DNA of 46,231 bases. It comes from Phaeoceros laevis (taxonomy: Eukaryota > Anthocerotophyta > Anthocerotopsida > Notothyladales). Below, in pieces: positions 23,405-35,549 of the stretch (positions are counted from its first letter, which is position 1; each line of letters begins with the position of its first letter). The notes under the pieces were generated by a model. It ran no database searches. It saw only the letters and a program-made list of their open reading frames with translations, and was not told where the DNA came from. The stretch spans positions 1-46,231 of the forward strand of contig JBNGIQ010007863.1 of the NCBI GenBank assembly GCA_049999765.1, written 5' to 3'. The position numbers and the translations under genes were made by a program.

Positions 23405-24664
23405 TCAGTTGGTGAGTACCAGCCAAGGGTTGACGGAGCTTACACTCAGCACACAGAAATCTCCAAAAGGACGGCTTGGCAACCATCTCCAGAGAGGAGG
23501 GTTGTTCTTCAAGTCACAGGACACTCCTCCGTCCACGTCCCTGTGAAGGAAGTAGATGACATGGCCGACGGATGCAAACTTCAATCCTATCCTGCCTTCA
23601 AAACCTCCCTGAGATGGCCGCCAGGACAGGTACCCTGTCTTGCCAAGAAACTTCTCAAACATCTTTTGAGGCATCACACCCAAGAGGGCCCAGCTCCTCA
23701 GCTTCACATCCACCTCCCAGATGCCGAGCATTTTCCTTTGCGACTTGTGAATCACCCCAACGCATATGAGATGGTTCTGGATCACGACAAGGTCAGAGTC
23801 GTGGATACATGAGAACCTTGGCTTCTGCAGCACCATGTCAACCTGCTTCCAGACCTCCCTCTCCAGATCAAACGCCAGAAGGTTGCAGTCGGACTTGAGG
23901 TAGTAGAAGCATCCGTCAAACGCCACACCCATGCAGTCCCCACGCCTGAACATGCCGTCCCTGGGGGGACTTGAGTCCACCACTCTCCAGAAGCCCTTCT
24001 TCGAGTCGTACACATGTGTCGCATTATTGTCTTCCCCGCCTCCCACTGCCACAAGCTTCAGGCTCTGGCTCCTCTCGTCAACATGGAAGCCCTTGACATC
24101 CCATACCCGAAGATTCTCCGGAATGGGAGGGAGATCGAGCCAGGAAGCCCTCAAGGGGTTCCCCACAGTTAACGTGGCGACCGGATACTCGATGCCTCTC
24201 GGATCCGGCACCACCACAGAGCAGAGCGGCCCTCCACCTGCGGCCTCCGACCACTCGGCCCACTGCTGCAATTCGGGAACCGAACAGTCCTCCAGCCAGC
24301 GCCACAGCCAGGAAAAATCCGACAGTGGCCGGAGCTTAGAAGGCAGCTCAATCTTGTGCCATTTTCCGCCCTCCGGATCGTAAGCACACGCCACTGTCTG
24401 CATAGTGCACGGATTGACAGTCAAGCCTGTGACAAAGAGCCAGGACTCAGAAGCTTCACCCCGCGCCCGATGCCTCTCCTCTCGGAACGTTGGGGAGGCC
24501 ATACCACTGTTCCAAGCCTTGCACACCAAGCGGGATTGGAAGAACTTGGACACAGGCAGATGGACCTGGATCTTGGCCCAGATCTCGGGAGGAAGGGTAC
24601 GTGCACAAGACTCCGCTTTTTCCTCCTCTTGCACCCCTGCCTCACCTGCGCCACCTGCTTCCAT
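23405..24664 (-). CDS. F-box/kelch-type protein
   Basis: A single exon of 419 residues. An acidic Gly/Glu-rich leader precedes an F-box at about residues 24-65 (LPPEIWAKIQVHLPV, SRLVCKAWNSG), which would bind SKP1 in an SCF ubiquitin ligase. The rest resembles plant F-box proteins with a degenerate kelch beta-propeller, with blade-like segments such as THVYDSKKGFWRVVDSSPP, GCFYYLKSDCNLLAFDLE and LGIWEVDVKLRSWALLG. The C-terminal part would select the substrate, which is unknown. Length and intron-less structure fit the family. Confidence 0.9.
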   Translation of the reverse strand: MEAGGAGEAGVQEEEKAESCARTLPPEIWAKIQVHLPVSKFFQSRLVCKAWNSGMASPTFREERHRARGEASESWLFVTGLTVNPCTMQTVACAYDPEGGKWHKIELPSKLRPLSDFSWLWRWLEDCSVPELQQWAEWSEAAGGGPLCSVVVPDPRGIEYPVATLTVGNPLRASWLDLPPIPENLRVWDVKGFHVDERSQSLKLVAVGGGEDNNATHVYDSKKGFWRVVDSSPPRDGMFRRGDCMGVAFDGCFYYLKSDCNLLAFDLEREVWKQVDMVLQKPRFSCIHDSDLVVIQNHLICVGVIHKSQRKMLGIWEVDVKLRSWALLGVMPQKMFEKFLGKTGYLSWRPSQGGFEGRIGLKFASVGHVIYFLHRDVDGGVSCDLKNNPPLWRWLPSRPFGDFCVLSVSSVNPWLVLTN

Positions 24665-25550
24665 CGTTGTCTGGGAAACGCTACAAGCTGGCTATGAGAC
24701 CACAACAGGACGAGCAGATCACACAGCAGTGGTCAAATCTTGGAACACTGGCCAGTGTCTTGAATCACTCAGTCCACAGGGATGACGGGAATTAGAAGAG
24801 GAAGGGTCCCGTGACGCAGGACGTCGGCATCACCACGCAGTAGTGAGAGAGGAGGGACGATTCTACATTCAGCTGGTTCGGCATTGCGTTTAAAGGCACA
24901 GCGGTCTAATTAGAGCATGAGGTTTTACAGTTTTACTTGGTAAAGTTGATGGTTGATGAGTTTGTTGAGTTATGACTTCACGATTCACATTTGCGCCTGG
25001 CCCCACACGAAGATCATGAACGACACTTGCCACCCTATTATTGGCCCGTGCATAAACCAGAGGATGGGTCGTCTACATTACTATTAACTGCAAGGGTTTT
25101 AGTGTCATCCCGGTGAATCACGGATGTCAAAGAAAGAACTATCATCAGCACCATCATCAACAAGCTTGCACCAATCCGACACTGCAGAGAGGAATTTGAA
25201 ACCATCAAACAGGTTCTACATGTAGGCCAGCAGGACTTGCACCAGAACCATGTCCATGTTGAGGAAGATTTGCTTCTCTTGCTAGTACTTAACAAAATGA
25301 TCACGTTCGTCCTGAGAGCACTACCTGCCAACTACAGACAAGGTCAGCTTTTGCCATGTGGTAACGTTCAGTAGAGTCACTGAAGCAAGGAGCATGACTC
25401 ACCTCAGATTTTATGACTTTGCCGTTTTCTTGTCTCTGGGAATATACAGGAACCAGCTACCGCAGGAAATAGGATGCCTGAAGAGGCGCCTGGTGATTAG
25501 ACAAGGGAACAAAAAGGACTCGTCGACTTCATCAATCTGGTAAGTCGCTC
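24665..25550. other. Intergenic, no gene recognised
   Basis: F-box promoter on the left; 3' flank of the ATPase-RNase III gene on the right. A plus-strand open stretch around 25160-25370 resembles no family I know. Confidence 0.5.
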
Positions 25551-28500
25551 TCACAGAGGGTCAGAGCTGATAGATACTGATGCTTGCAGGTGTGGCAGGA
25601 AGACCTCAAAGACAAGCCTATGCACTTCCAACAACCCCTGCTTGCCATGAGCCAGAAAGCCAGCACCTAGAATGGCTTCAAAGACATCGGCTGCAATGCT
25701 ATCTGTCACAGCCTCTGGGCTCACCTTTCCAACACCTGTTATGACATGACGTTCTAAGTGTGCACTGCGGAAAAATAATGCACAGGTAGAATTACAAACT
25801 AGAGCAGATCGCAGCTGTGTCAGGAAGTGTTCATTCAATTTTGGATGCTGTCTAAACAGCTCAGTGGTAACTCCAACCCCAAGACATGCGTCCCCGAGGA
25901 ATTCCAGGCGTTGATAGCTTGCGCCATTTGCATGTGGATACCTCTGATGTAGGAAAGCCAAAGTCAGTAAGCTATCTATGTCACACCTTTCTTCCCTGGG
26001 TCCCAGTTTCATTGAAAGGTGTCTGGCCATGGTGTAGCCCAGTATTTTCTTCACTTCTGGCAGGTGTTCTTTCCGCCACCAATCCAAAGACTCATATGTC
26101 TCAGCTGGTAGCTCGATTGCAGCTGCCATCTTCGCCCCTTCACTCTGAGGTGCTCGATACATGCACCAACGTTTGATCAAGGTCTCATCCCGAGGAGAGA
26201 ATTGGTGTGGCTTTTGCCCTTTGACAGGTGCTGCTTGCAGTCTTGAGTGTCCAGGTGAAAGTTTTTGCTCCCCGTTGACATGGTCCCCTTCTCCAGCATT
26301 TACCACTTGGGCAGGTAAGGTGAACACCAGTCGCCTTGCACCATGGCGGAACCGAGACTCACTTTCTGTGGGCACTGATGAGCATTCTGAGGACCCATCT
26401 GTTCCAGCAGCGTGAGCACCAGATGACTCGTACACAGACTCTAGGAAAAGCTGCAGTCGCTCGTTTTCATAGTCTCTACTACTTTCACTGCCGGTTGAAG
26501 GAGATAGACTCTGCGTGGAGTTGGGCTGCTTACAGGAACCGTTACTTCCTGCGGATCTTGTGCATCTTCCGTCCTCCTTTCCACTGCTAGGTCTAAGTGA
26601 GCTGCTAGAGGGTGAAGCACTCTTGAATTCACTTTTCATCTCACGATTTTCAGTTAGTGCCCCTCTAATAACATTCCGGTGCTTGCCCGCTTTGCCATTT
26701 GATTGACCTTTTGGGTGGGCTTTAAAATGACCTTCCGGGATGCTAGGTTCTTGACGAGGTTGCAGATGTGCTGAACCGTTGCAGCTCTTTCCGGGCTTCA
26801 GACGTCCACCATTTGACAGCTTTCCGGTATCTTCACCACATACGGGATGTACACCTAATAAATCTCCTTCCTCACTAACATCAATCCTTCTAAGTTCCTG
26901 AATATTACGATCTGCACAAGCTCCAGAGTCTGGACTAGATACAGGCTTGCTAGCCTTTGTATGGTCAGAAACCCCAACCTCTGACCCATTCTGACCTCTG
27001 AGATGGCTGTGTAATGGCTGGCCGTTTGTCCCTATGCCATTGTCTCTTACGTTGTCAACAGCAGCTTGGTTGTCACTTCTGGTATCTATGCCCTCCACTT
27101 TTATTTGGCGGCCGTGTGCATCCCAATCATTTGCATCACCTTCATTGAGATGCACCAGAGGTTGCCAGCTATTAGTGCAATTAACAGACACAAATTCGAA
27201 GTCATGTTGTTTGCGGTGGCTGCCAAAATGTTTACAAGACGATGCGGCACTTGCACTCCACGAGCTACCTTCCGAGGACCCTTTAGCAGACATATTTGCC
27301 CCATGTCCTCCAAAGTTTCCTCCATCAGGCATGTCATGATGCCTACCACAGGCTGTCATCATGCCTGTCACGGGTGCTGGAAGAGACAGCTGCTTACTAC
27401 CACCACTGGAACTCGAGGTCTCCTGCCAACCTTTCATAAAAAATGGGGGTGCTTGAGGGTTGAGGTTGAATGCCATTTTTGAAGGCACTGGGTCGAGAAA
27501 GCTTTCACCTAGCAGACTGTCCGTTGCCAAAGGTGGCATGCTGCAAAAGACTCCAGCATCACTCCAGACATCAACTTTGGTTTCACTCAGCGGGAAGTCC
27601 ACAATGTCATGAGAAACCATGCATCTGGAAGCAATGGACGGATCCAAATTTGTGGCCACTACTGTGTCCACCAGACCTGTGTCATAGCCAACCCCTGACG
27701 CCTGGTTGGACCTTTGAAATCGAGAAGCTATAAAATCTTCCTGCTGTGGAGAGAGCTGGATGTTATCTGCTCGTAACATCTGATTGACCACTTCCACCTG
27801 AAAATTGCATTGTGCATACGCAAAAAGGAATTTCCTCATGTCCTCCACAAGGTCTCTTGAATACTCGCCTAGCAGACCTTCTGCAATCGCATGGGAGAAC
27901 TCAAGTTGAACGGTTGCACGTTCTGTGGCTGAACTTGACCTTTCATGATCAACAGAAAACAGGCATTCAGATTTCTTATCCCAGTAGGCCATTCTAAACC
28001 CGGATGCTCTGTTCACCACTTCGTTTCTCTCATCCTTTGTCGGATACAAGCAATACTCGATCTCAATTGGACTATCCATCTCGATGTCAGAGGTGTCCAC
28101 AAGGGCTGACACAATGCTCAGCCACTTGTGCCTTACTTGAGAACGACCTTGGCCGTGCAGGAACCCAAGTATGGCTCTGAAAAAACCCTCACAGATCCAA
28201 CCCCTAGTTCTTTTCTTCCTTAAAGCCAAGCATCTCTTCCCTTCTTCTGTAAGCCTGATCTGTGTACAGTCAGACAGCGTTTTGGCACCCAGAAACCTGT
28301 ATACTGAATATAAATCTTGCAGGTTTTCAGGGGCGGCTTGAGACAATGGGATCCACAACCCAGAAGGTGTACTACCAAACTTGTCTGCAAACTCCAGCCG
28401 ATCTGGAATGTACACTTGGCTTGCTTGCTTCAATTCAAAACTGTATTCAGATTTACCAGCTTCAATAGCAGGTACTTTATCTACAGTGGACACAAAATCC

Positions 28501-31500
28501 TCCCAGACCTTCTTTTCGCACTTGTGATGCAAATTAACTATTGTGCCCCACACCTTCTTGCAGTCTTCATGGCTTAGTTGCTTCCCTTCATTCATACATA
28601 ACTTCCAGTACAAACAGTAATCCTCAACTGTAGGCTCTGACTGCACATGAAACTTGGAAACAAAAAACTGCAAGAACCCCTCGTCATAAGTCTCACTCAG
28701 CACCGCTGGAAAATAGTTTTGAAACAAGCCATCTTCATCATAAGCCACACAATCTTTAACAAGCACCCAGTGGGCGATGTTATTGTTTCCAGGAAAAGGA
28801 GGTATCCAAATGGCTTCAATTTCACCACAGTCCCACTGCATCCTGCGCATGCCTTCATAGATGTTCAAGATCATATCCTTCGACAGGCTATCCGCTTGCT
28901 GATGAAACAGATCATTCATCAACGACACTACTGCACGATGGCCAAGGTTGACATCTACCACAAGTCCAACAAAAGCAAGCGACTCTCCATGCTCACTTCC
29001 ATTGCAGTAAGTGGGTTTCAGGAACGGAACTGAGGGCCTTCTAAATACCTCTAATGCTGCCGTAGATGGCCAAAAGACATCTGTTGGCCTCTTATCCCCA
29101 TGGTCCAAAGTAGGTAGCCAGTGGAAACTTTGAATACTCGCCATGAATTCTCCATTTGCAGTCAGTTTTCCCTTTCCACCTCTCCTTATGATAGCTTGCA
29201 CCCAGTCCAACAGAAGATTCACTGCTCTATCCGTAGTATTACCACCCTGCTGCAATTGAGGAAGTGGGCAATTTGGAGGATCTATCTCCAGTAGATCCCT
29301 AGCACAGAAGTGCCCCCTAAGAAAACGGCTATACCGAGCCAGGGCATCAGCCGATAAATTTACCAGAGCACATTGAGGAGTCATGTAATCATCATGCATC
29401 TTTATTAAATGACCCCCCCATGAGTCGCCAGGCAGGAGAAGAGGCCAGTGACTACTGCACCCTGGTAACATGACTTGCCTTCGTGAGAGCCAGGCATTAT
29501 TCCCCTGGAAGACAGTAGCATTGTTTATATCTACAACAGGGAGCCTGTTTGCAAGGAAAGATGCGAGACTCACATGTGCAGGATCATTGGCAAATCGTTC
29601 TTCGATACTAAAAAGATACTGGGTAACAAGAATGCAGTACCCAGGGTCTTTTGGAGTATGGCTAATCAACTCATGCGAGTAATCCCTCACAGACAGCTCA
29701 GTCACTTTAGCAAAAGTGCGCAACCAGCACCAAATAGCCTCTCGCCTTGCTGCATCCAGCTGCAAAATCTCACGTACTGTCTCGATTGGCAAAAAATATA
29801 TAGGCATCCAATGAAAAAAAACCTGAATCCAGCCGCAGAGCCATGGGAGCCATGGGCAGCTCATAGGGGCAGGCACCTTGATTTTCCCCAATGTTTCTGC
29901 CTGGGATAAACTGGCAAGACCAACAGACCCATCTGGCTCCGCGTATTTCAGCAGAGGTATGGTACAAAGGCTTGCCGATGCAACCTGTCCTAGGTCACTG
30001 GCCACAAAATGCAGAAGTTTTACATATACATCTTCCTGAAGCTCCAGGATCCAGGGTCCTAGAACAGGAACATATTGATTCGGGTGGAACTGAACCACAC
30101 CCAAAGCGTCCAACTGAGCTCCAAACTTATCTTGAACTTCGGTGTCCACTATGAAGCGTTCAGCACCGATGAAGTCAGAAACTTGGCAAGCTAACCTGAC
30201 AGCTGCATGTTTCAGAATTTCGCAAAATTTCTTTGAAAGCCTGTGGCACTGCGATGGCCTATAAACTGGAGGTTTCCTAGAGGCGCTCTTAGGGAAGCAT
30301 AAAACAACGTCTCTAGATGCTAATGCCAATATCACTGACTCCTGAAGCCTTCTGAAGTACCTGTTGGATGATAACTTAGTGGGCACAAACTGGTACACAC
30401 TTTGAGGTTGTAAGTGAAGAAACTCGGTCATTAGCCCATCTATCATAATGGAGAACGCATTGACAAAGACTTGGGGTACTGCCTCAAATATCCCTTGGTT
30501 CCACGGGCTGTCAAAACGGATGCTCTCCCTTGACGATGTAAGGATAAAATCTGCATTCAGAAGACAAGGAAGGCCAGACTGATGTTCAGTGGGAAGAAAA
30601 GAGTAAACATCCCCTGAAGTTCCACCACTTATGCGTCCTTCCAAAGGGAAAGCCAACGTGATGGCCCAGTTCTCCACCGAAGAACGCTCCTCTATGCAGC
30701 AATCCTTTGGCAAAGTGACAGGTACTTTTTGACTGCAGCAGAAGTAGGACGCTGATTCCTGTTGCAGACCATTCACATAAAGTTCTACAGTTGAAAGCTC
30801 GTTTTGATGTATCACCGGCCAAAATTTCCGACAAACATGTACCACTCGGGGCTTTGCCCCTGGCCGATCATCTCGAATTGCAAGCTCCTTGATCTGTGCC
30901 AGAAATAAGAGTATTTCTGGTGATATCTGAGCAATCTGCTGCTGAACAGCGGCGACCTTGTCTGCCTTAAGTGGCAACAGTATAACTGTTGTAGGGAGCT
31001 TCAGCCCAACACCGAAGAGCTGGCTAAGCTGCTCATCAGATGGATCATCGACCCACTCTGGAACTATAAACCCAACGTCAGCTTGTTTGTCCTTGTTCTC
31101 GTTGAGCCTAATCCGAAAGCCATTACTGATGACATACGGCTGGCTACTCACAAGGAAAACACTTTTAAAGCCAATACCTGTCACAAGGTGCAGAAAAACA
31201 TGTCAGAAACCTTGTAATGCAATCACAGACTCTCAGTAATGCGTCAGAATCAGCAAAGCAGCATAGTTTAGCTCAGTGACTGAGAGAACCCCTACCTTTC
31301 TCCCCGATGTAGCCCTTTCCCCTTGTTTTTTTCTTCGTAGAATAACCAACGTTACATAGGGCTTCCACATTTCCTTCGGTGAATCCGCATTCGTTGTTAA
31401 AGATCGCTAACGTTGCAGGTGCACCAACCTTGCAGATGTCGTGGTATGTGAGGACTAAATGCAGAGATGGAGTTACACCAACTGGATACTCATTGTCCTC

Positions 31501-31922
31501 AGCATTCTGCTGGATAAAAAAGGTCAGAGAGAAGCTGAAAAAATATCTGCTCGTCAAGTATCAATAAGATCTGCACATGTAAAATCATAAACTACGATGT
31601 CAAGTTAGCAGAGTGGAGAAGTGACAACCTGGAGAAGCTCTGCGAGAAAGTGTATATCCTTCTGGTAGATCTCAGTTGACACATGCTTGATGGTTCTGTG
31701 CAGTATTTCAGCCATTTTAGATGCTTTGCCATCTCCGATTCCGAAGGTAATCCTTCGCAGTTGCTCGATGAAATTCCTCTCTCCCCCAACTTCTGGAGTG
31801 AGAACTCCAGCTCCTCGGAGCTGAAAGTCATGCACAGGCATGGGGTCCAGTACCTGGGTCCCCATAAAGGACGCAGTAGCAGCCGTCCAGCTGCAATGAT
31901 GCAAGAGTGTTTCCAAGTGCAA
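25551..31922 (-). CDS. NO VEIN/sacsin-type GHKL ATPase fused to C-terminal RNase III
   Basis: Exons 31922(?)-31629, 31506-31296 and 31177-25551, all GT..AG, coding about 2,040 residues. The N-terminal GHKL (Hsp90/histidine-kinase-like) fold shows the N box ELLQ|NAEDN, the family-typical FNNECGF in place of DxGxG, and GYIGEKG|IGFKSVF. About 1,200 residues of NOV-like body follow, resembling Arabidopsis At3g48770-type proteins. A Ser/Asn/Gly-rich linker spans about 27380-26115. A single RNase III domain (about 25999-25585) has YQRLEFLGDA and ADVFEAILGA, so the four metal-binding acids (Glu, Asp, Asp, Glu) are kept; the YQRLEFLGDA form is like Dicer RNase IIIb. There is no dsRNA-binding, PAZ or helicase domain. 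RNase III cleaves double-stranded RNA as a dimer; the ATPase may act as a chaperone or clamp (inference). The first exon's start is uncertain. Confidence 0.9.
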
Positions 31923-33766
31923 CTGCTGTTAAGAACTACTAAACACCTCTCCGAATGTGGGAGCTGTTGGCCGCAAATCAAAGCACCCCATATCCATGGA
32001 AAGCGGTAATACAACCAACGTTGCTTCCCGAGGTGCAGTCCACCTCCAATACCGAGTCGTGGCAAATTAAGAGGCTGGAGAAAACAGAGAGGCTTCCTCA
32101 ACTCATCAAACGGCGGTACTAACGAGTTCCGTGAACTAAACAGGACTTTCAATATCGTAGGCCAGGGGACTGGCCAATTGTGCTACAAAGCAGACAAGCT
32201 AAAAGAAACAACTTAGCAACATAAGATTGCAAAGGCAACCACCAACCAGACAGCACTGGGGTGCCTGTAATCAGAGCCAAGCCAGGAATTCCAGCAAAGC
32301 CCGCCAAGAAATTCTAATCGCACCAAAATAACACCTCAACAAAACAGCAATTCTGGAAGCGGGGCCAATTCTTCAGCTATGAAGCTAGAAGAAAGTAAAG
32401 CTGCTCCTACCTCAGATTAAAGAACAGCCCACTGAAGAATTTCTCGAGCACTGCAGTAAGCAAGAAGAGCAAAGCCGATAAGCCATTAATTGCTTGGGAG
32501 CGAGTTTAGAAGGGCGTTGCACCAAAAAAAGACCCGGGAACGCGGAAAAGCGACCAGGCCCATTCACAGCAGACAGACAACTGGGTGGCCTTTCTCCCGA
32601 AGGCAGGTGCAGGGACCGGTCCCATCGGAGTGGCGGGAAAGGCAAGTACGCTCAGTGAAAAAGAAAACGTGATCATGAATGCATCAAGTTCAGCCATTAC
32701 GGATCTTCAGGATCTGTTTACTTCATCATGAATGTAAGTTCGAAGTTACAGCAAGCTTTTGTCTTGAAGGACGAGTTCACCAGTTCCCTGAGCCCGTAAA
32801 TTCGTTTCCCTTAGTCCTTGAGCTGCCTCTTTGCTTCTAAGCGAGCGACCACATCAGAGCTCAGAGCAACGAAGATTTGAATTTTTGGATAGACTAGCTG
32901 GCGGATAGTTTTTGCGGAAGCCTTTACGAAAAGGATGCGGGCATTGCCCTCAGCTTGTGGAACCCTGAGGACGGGACAGCAATCCTCTGGATATTGAGCG
33001 AGCTCAAGTTCTCCTTCGCGGTGTATGAGAACAGGTTGCGGCCATCAGCTGCTTCAGCATCCCCGCCAGGATATAGCTGACGTCGTCAATGTGGACCTAC
33101 TCAAGTGTGTTGTGCGTAGCGAATCTTTCTGTTTCGCACGCTCAGTTTCGGTGTGCTAAACATTTAGAAAAACGAAATGTTCTAGCTAGATTAGCCTTTG
33201 TAAGTTCAGCTTTGCTCTTGCAGGTGAATTCCTTCATCAGGAAATCAACATTCACCAGCTTCGAGCGCTATCATCTTGCACCCTACAAGCAATTGCCATT
33301 TGTATCCACGACTTGTCCTTAACATATAGACAACATACCATAAAACTGTGAACCGGTTTCTCCGTCACATAAACTTTGGCCTTACACAGGCTAAGCAAAC
33401 TGCAAGGGTTAGTGTTGCCTGAAAAACTCCAAGCCTGACGATTCTTTGTGCGACTACGCAGCATGTATTGCATATGTTGTCAGTTGGGCTTCTGCTATCC
33501 TGCATGGACTGCCTCAGAATGATGACCTGCACCCCTTGTCCTCGTGCATCAACAACCACCTCAGCATGTACAGAAGCTGCCCTCATCCCCCTCAGGATTG
33601 AGTTGTTCTTCTATACCAGCCGAAGGAGCTGCCGGCCTCTTGGTGGATATGACTTGAGACATGCGGACAGCAAGAGCAGGCCCCAAGTAGATGGTCATGG
33701 AACAGTGGTCAGTAATCTTTCTACGTGCACTGCAAATCAAGGAACTGCTCAAAATACTTTCTTTGA
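31923..33766. other. Upstream region of the ATPase-RNase III gene; no gene recognised
   Basis: It probably contains leader exons and promoter of the ATPase-RNase III gene, plus the 3' flank of the ZOP1-like gene at the right. A plus-strand open stretch of about 50 codons (about 32925-33075) has no recognisable family. Confidence 0.5.
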
Positions 33767-35174
33767 TTAGTACGCCTGGTACAAGCCAAGTAAGGACTTT
33801 TCTCTGTCTTCTGTTCTCCTCCTTGCGGCCTCTCTAGCAGCTAATGCTGCAGCCTCCTCTGTAGACTTACGGGAAGAGCCAGGTCTGCTTTCCCTTTTAC
33901 GTTTGCCAACAACTAAAGATGACGCCACCCCTCGCACCACCGCCTTGGCAGGAGCTTTACTTGACTCTGGAGCGGGGCTGACCTTCATAGGCTTAGGAGT
34001 CGCTGTGGGAGGCTGTTTGGTCCATTTGCCTGCAAGAAGCAATATTCTCAGAATACTGGAGTCAAAGGATCTCAGCCATCATGGAATGCCTATCAGATTT
34101 AGCCTCTACAGGCTCACAAACTCACTCGGCACCAATAAAACTGCTGTAGTACAGCCTGAACTTAGATAATAGAACAAAGCAGCGTCAGCATTGTGGTGGT
34201 AACCGGTTGACGGATCATATTACATTCTGCAATAGTTAAACCTCCTCAAAACACAATCTTCATAGTAGGGTAATGTGGACTTAACAGGGCAGCTCAGTCT
34301 TCCTCACGTGTTGTTCGACCCTACTACAATCCATTCACAGAACAAAGACATGATAGCAGGGTGACAAGCCTTACCGTGTGAATCTGGCCCTTTGTTCTCT
34401 GTAGGCCGAGAAACGCTAGGAGATGCTGCACCTAGTCTTCGTGCAGCTTGAGGTAAGAAGGTGCGTCTTTTCTCCGATTCTTGAATTGCTGCCAGATCCT
34501 TCTCATAGCTCTTCAACGCTTGCTGCAGCGAAACCAAAGCACATAGTGAGTTCACCACTCGGGAAGTTTGGGGGGAGGATGATGAATTTAAATAAGCGGG
34601 GACTATACACTACTAGACCGTCCTAAGCTACATCCCCACAAGTATTATAGAAGCACACCATTTCGCCTGCAGCTCAGCAACTTGAACCCTGGAATACTGA
34701 ACCAAGCAAGTCACGTCTTAGATAACACAAGCAATCTGTCACATAGATGCTCCTGGAAAGAAACTAGAGACATTGCTATGGGGATGAGACACCTAATCAC
34801 ATCGTCTCCACACAGACTAGCCAGCGCACATGTCCCACAGGTGCGCCAGAACGAAAGGTGTACAATACCGCTTCTATTTTAGTCAAATCTTTCATAGCCT
34901 GCTGCTTCTCCTTCTCCTTGGCAACAGTGTCTTTTCGCATGGCAGCCAGCCTCTTCGCAACATTCTCGATGTGCCTCGTCCCGAATTCATGAGTGCGTAT
35001 GCTGGTAGGATTGTTGGCGATGAAAATTTTGCAATGGTCGCACCACTTATTGCCCTGACTGACCCAGTACTGCAACCACCAAGAGCAGAGAGTAAGCTAA
35101 GCGGCGTAGCACTACGTAGCAGAACAACCTGACCTATCCAATTGCAAATCCAGGGAGTGGCATACCTCTGTCAT
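33767..35174 (-). CDS. ZOP1: ZOP1-like U1-type zinc-finger protein
   Basis: Four exons: 35174-35166 (only Met-Thr-Glu), 35069-34869, 34522-34375 and 34029-33767; 206 residues. The N terminus has a matrin/U1C-type C2H2 finger: YWVSQGNKWCDHCKIFI, then HEFGTRH. A coiled, charged stretch (KEKEKQQAMKDLTKIEA) follows. The C-terminal tail AAREAARRRTEDREKSLLGLY matches the end of plant ZOP1 (related to WBP4/FBP21). ZOP1 is a nuclear nucleic-acid-binding protein known in pre-mRNA splicing and RNA-directed DNA methylation. The OCRE domain (Tyr-rich repeats) present in Arabidopsis ZOP1 between finger and tail is not found in these exons, nor recognised in the two ~345-bp introns. Start choice rests on the ATG-ACA-GAG mini-exon, which restores the family's MTEYWVSQGNKWC start. 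Confidence 0.88.
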
Positions 35175-35549
35175 CTTGTCCAATTGTAAAGCACCTGCTC
35201 CAAAATGCTATACGGCGTGCTATGGATTCGGTCTGCTCAACCAATAGAACTATCCGGTGTCTCAGCCATAGCGGAAAACGGTGGAGGGACTCCGCTGCTA
35301 GCGTCCTGCTGTACCTTGATGCAGTGTAGCTGCAGAGATGGCGCTACCCTCGTGTTCCTGTATGTGACCAAGGTGGAGGCAGACGGTCAACAAGCGGTTC
35401 CAATTGCAATAGCACGGGGTGCACCTAGCTTTTTGTGTTCGTTTGCTGGCCTGGACTCCCCGTAATTCAAAACCCTAGACCACTACAGAATTTCATGACT
35501 GAATTGTTCGCAATGTCCGCGTCGAACTCTGACAGCGTCCCTCCAACCC
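35175..35549. promoter_or_regulatory. Shared bidirectional promoter region with telo-box
   Basis: The ZOP1-like and HAD genes are divergent with about 375 bp between start codons. AAAACCCTAG (35469-35478) is a telo-box-type element common in plant housekeeping promoters. Transcription start sites cannot be placed. Confidence 0.5.

Noticed and set aside
25160-25370. Open frame with an EEFETIKQVLH / VEEDLLLLL pattern
   Set aside because: No recognisable domain; both ends run into stops without splice sites I could support.
32925-33075. Plus-strand open stretch of about 50 codons
   Set aside because: Too short, no start context and no family resemblance.
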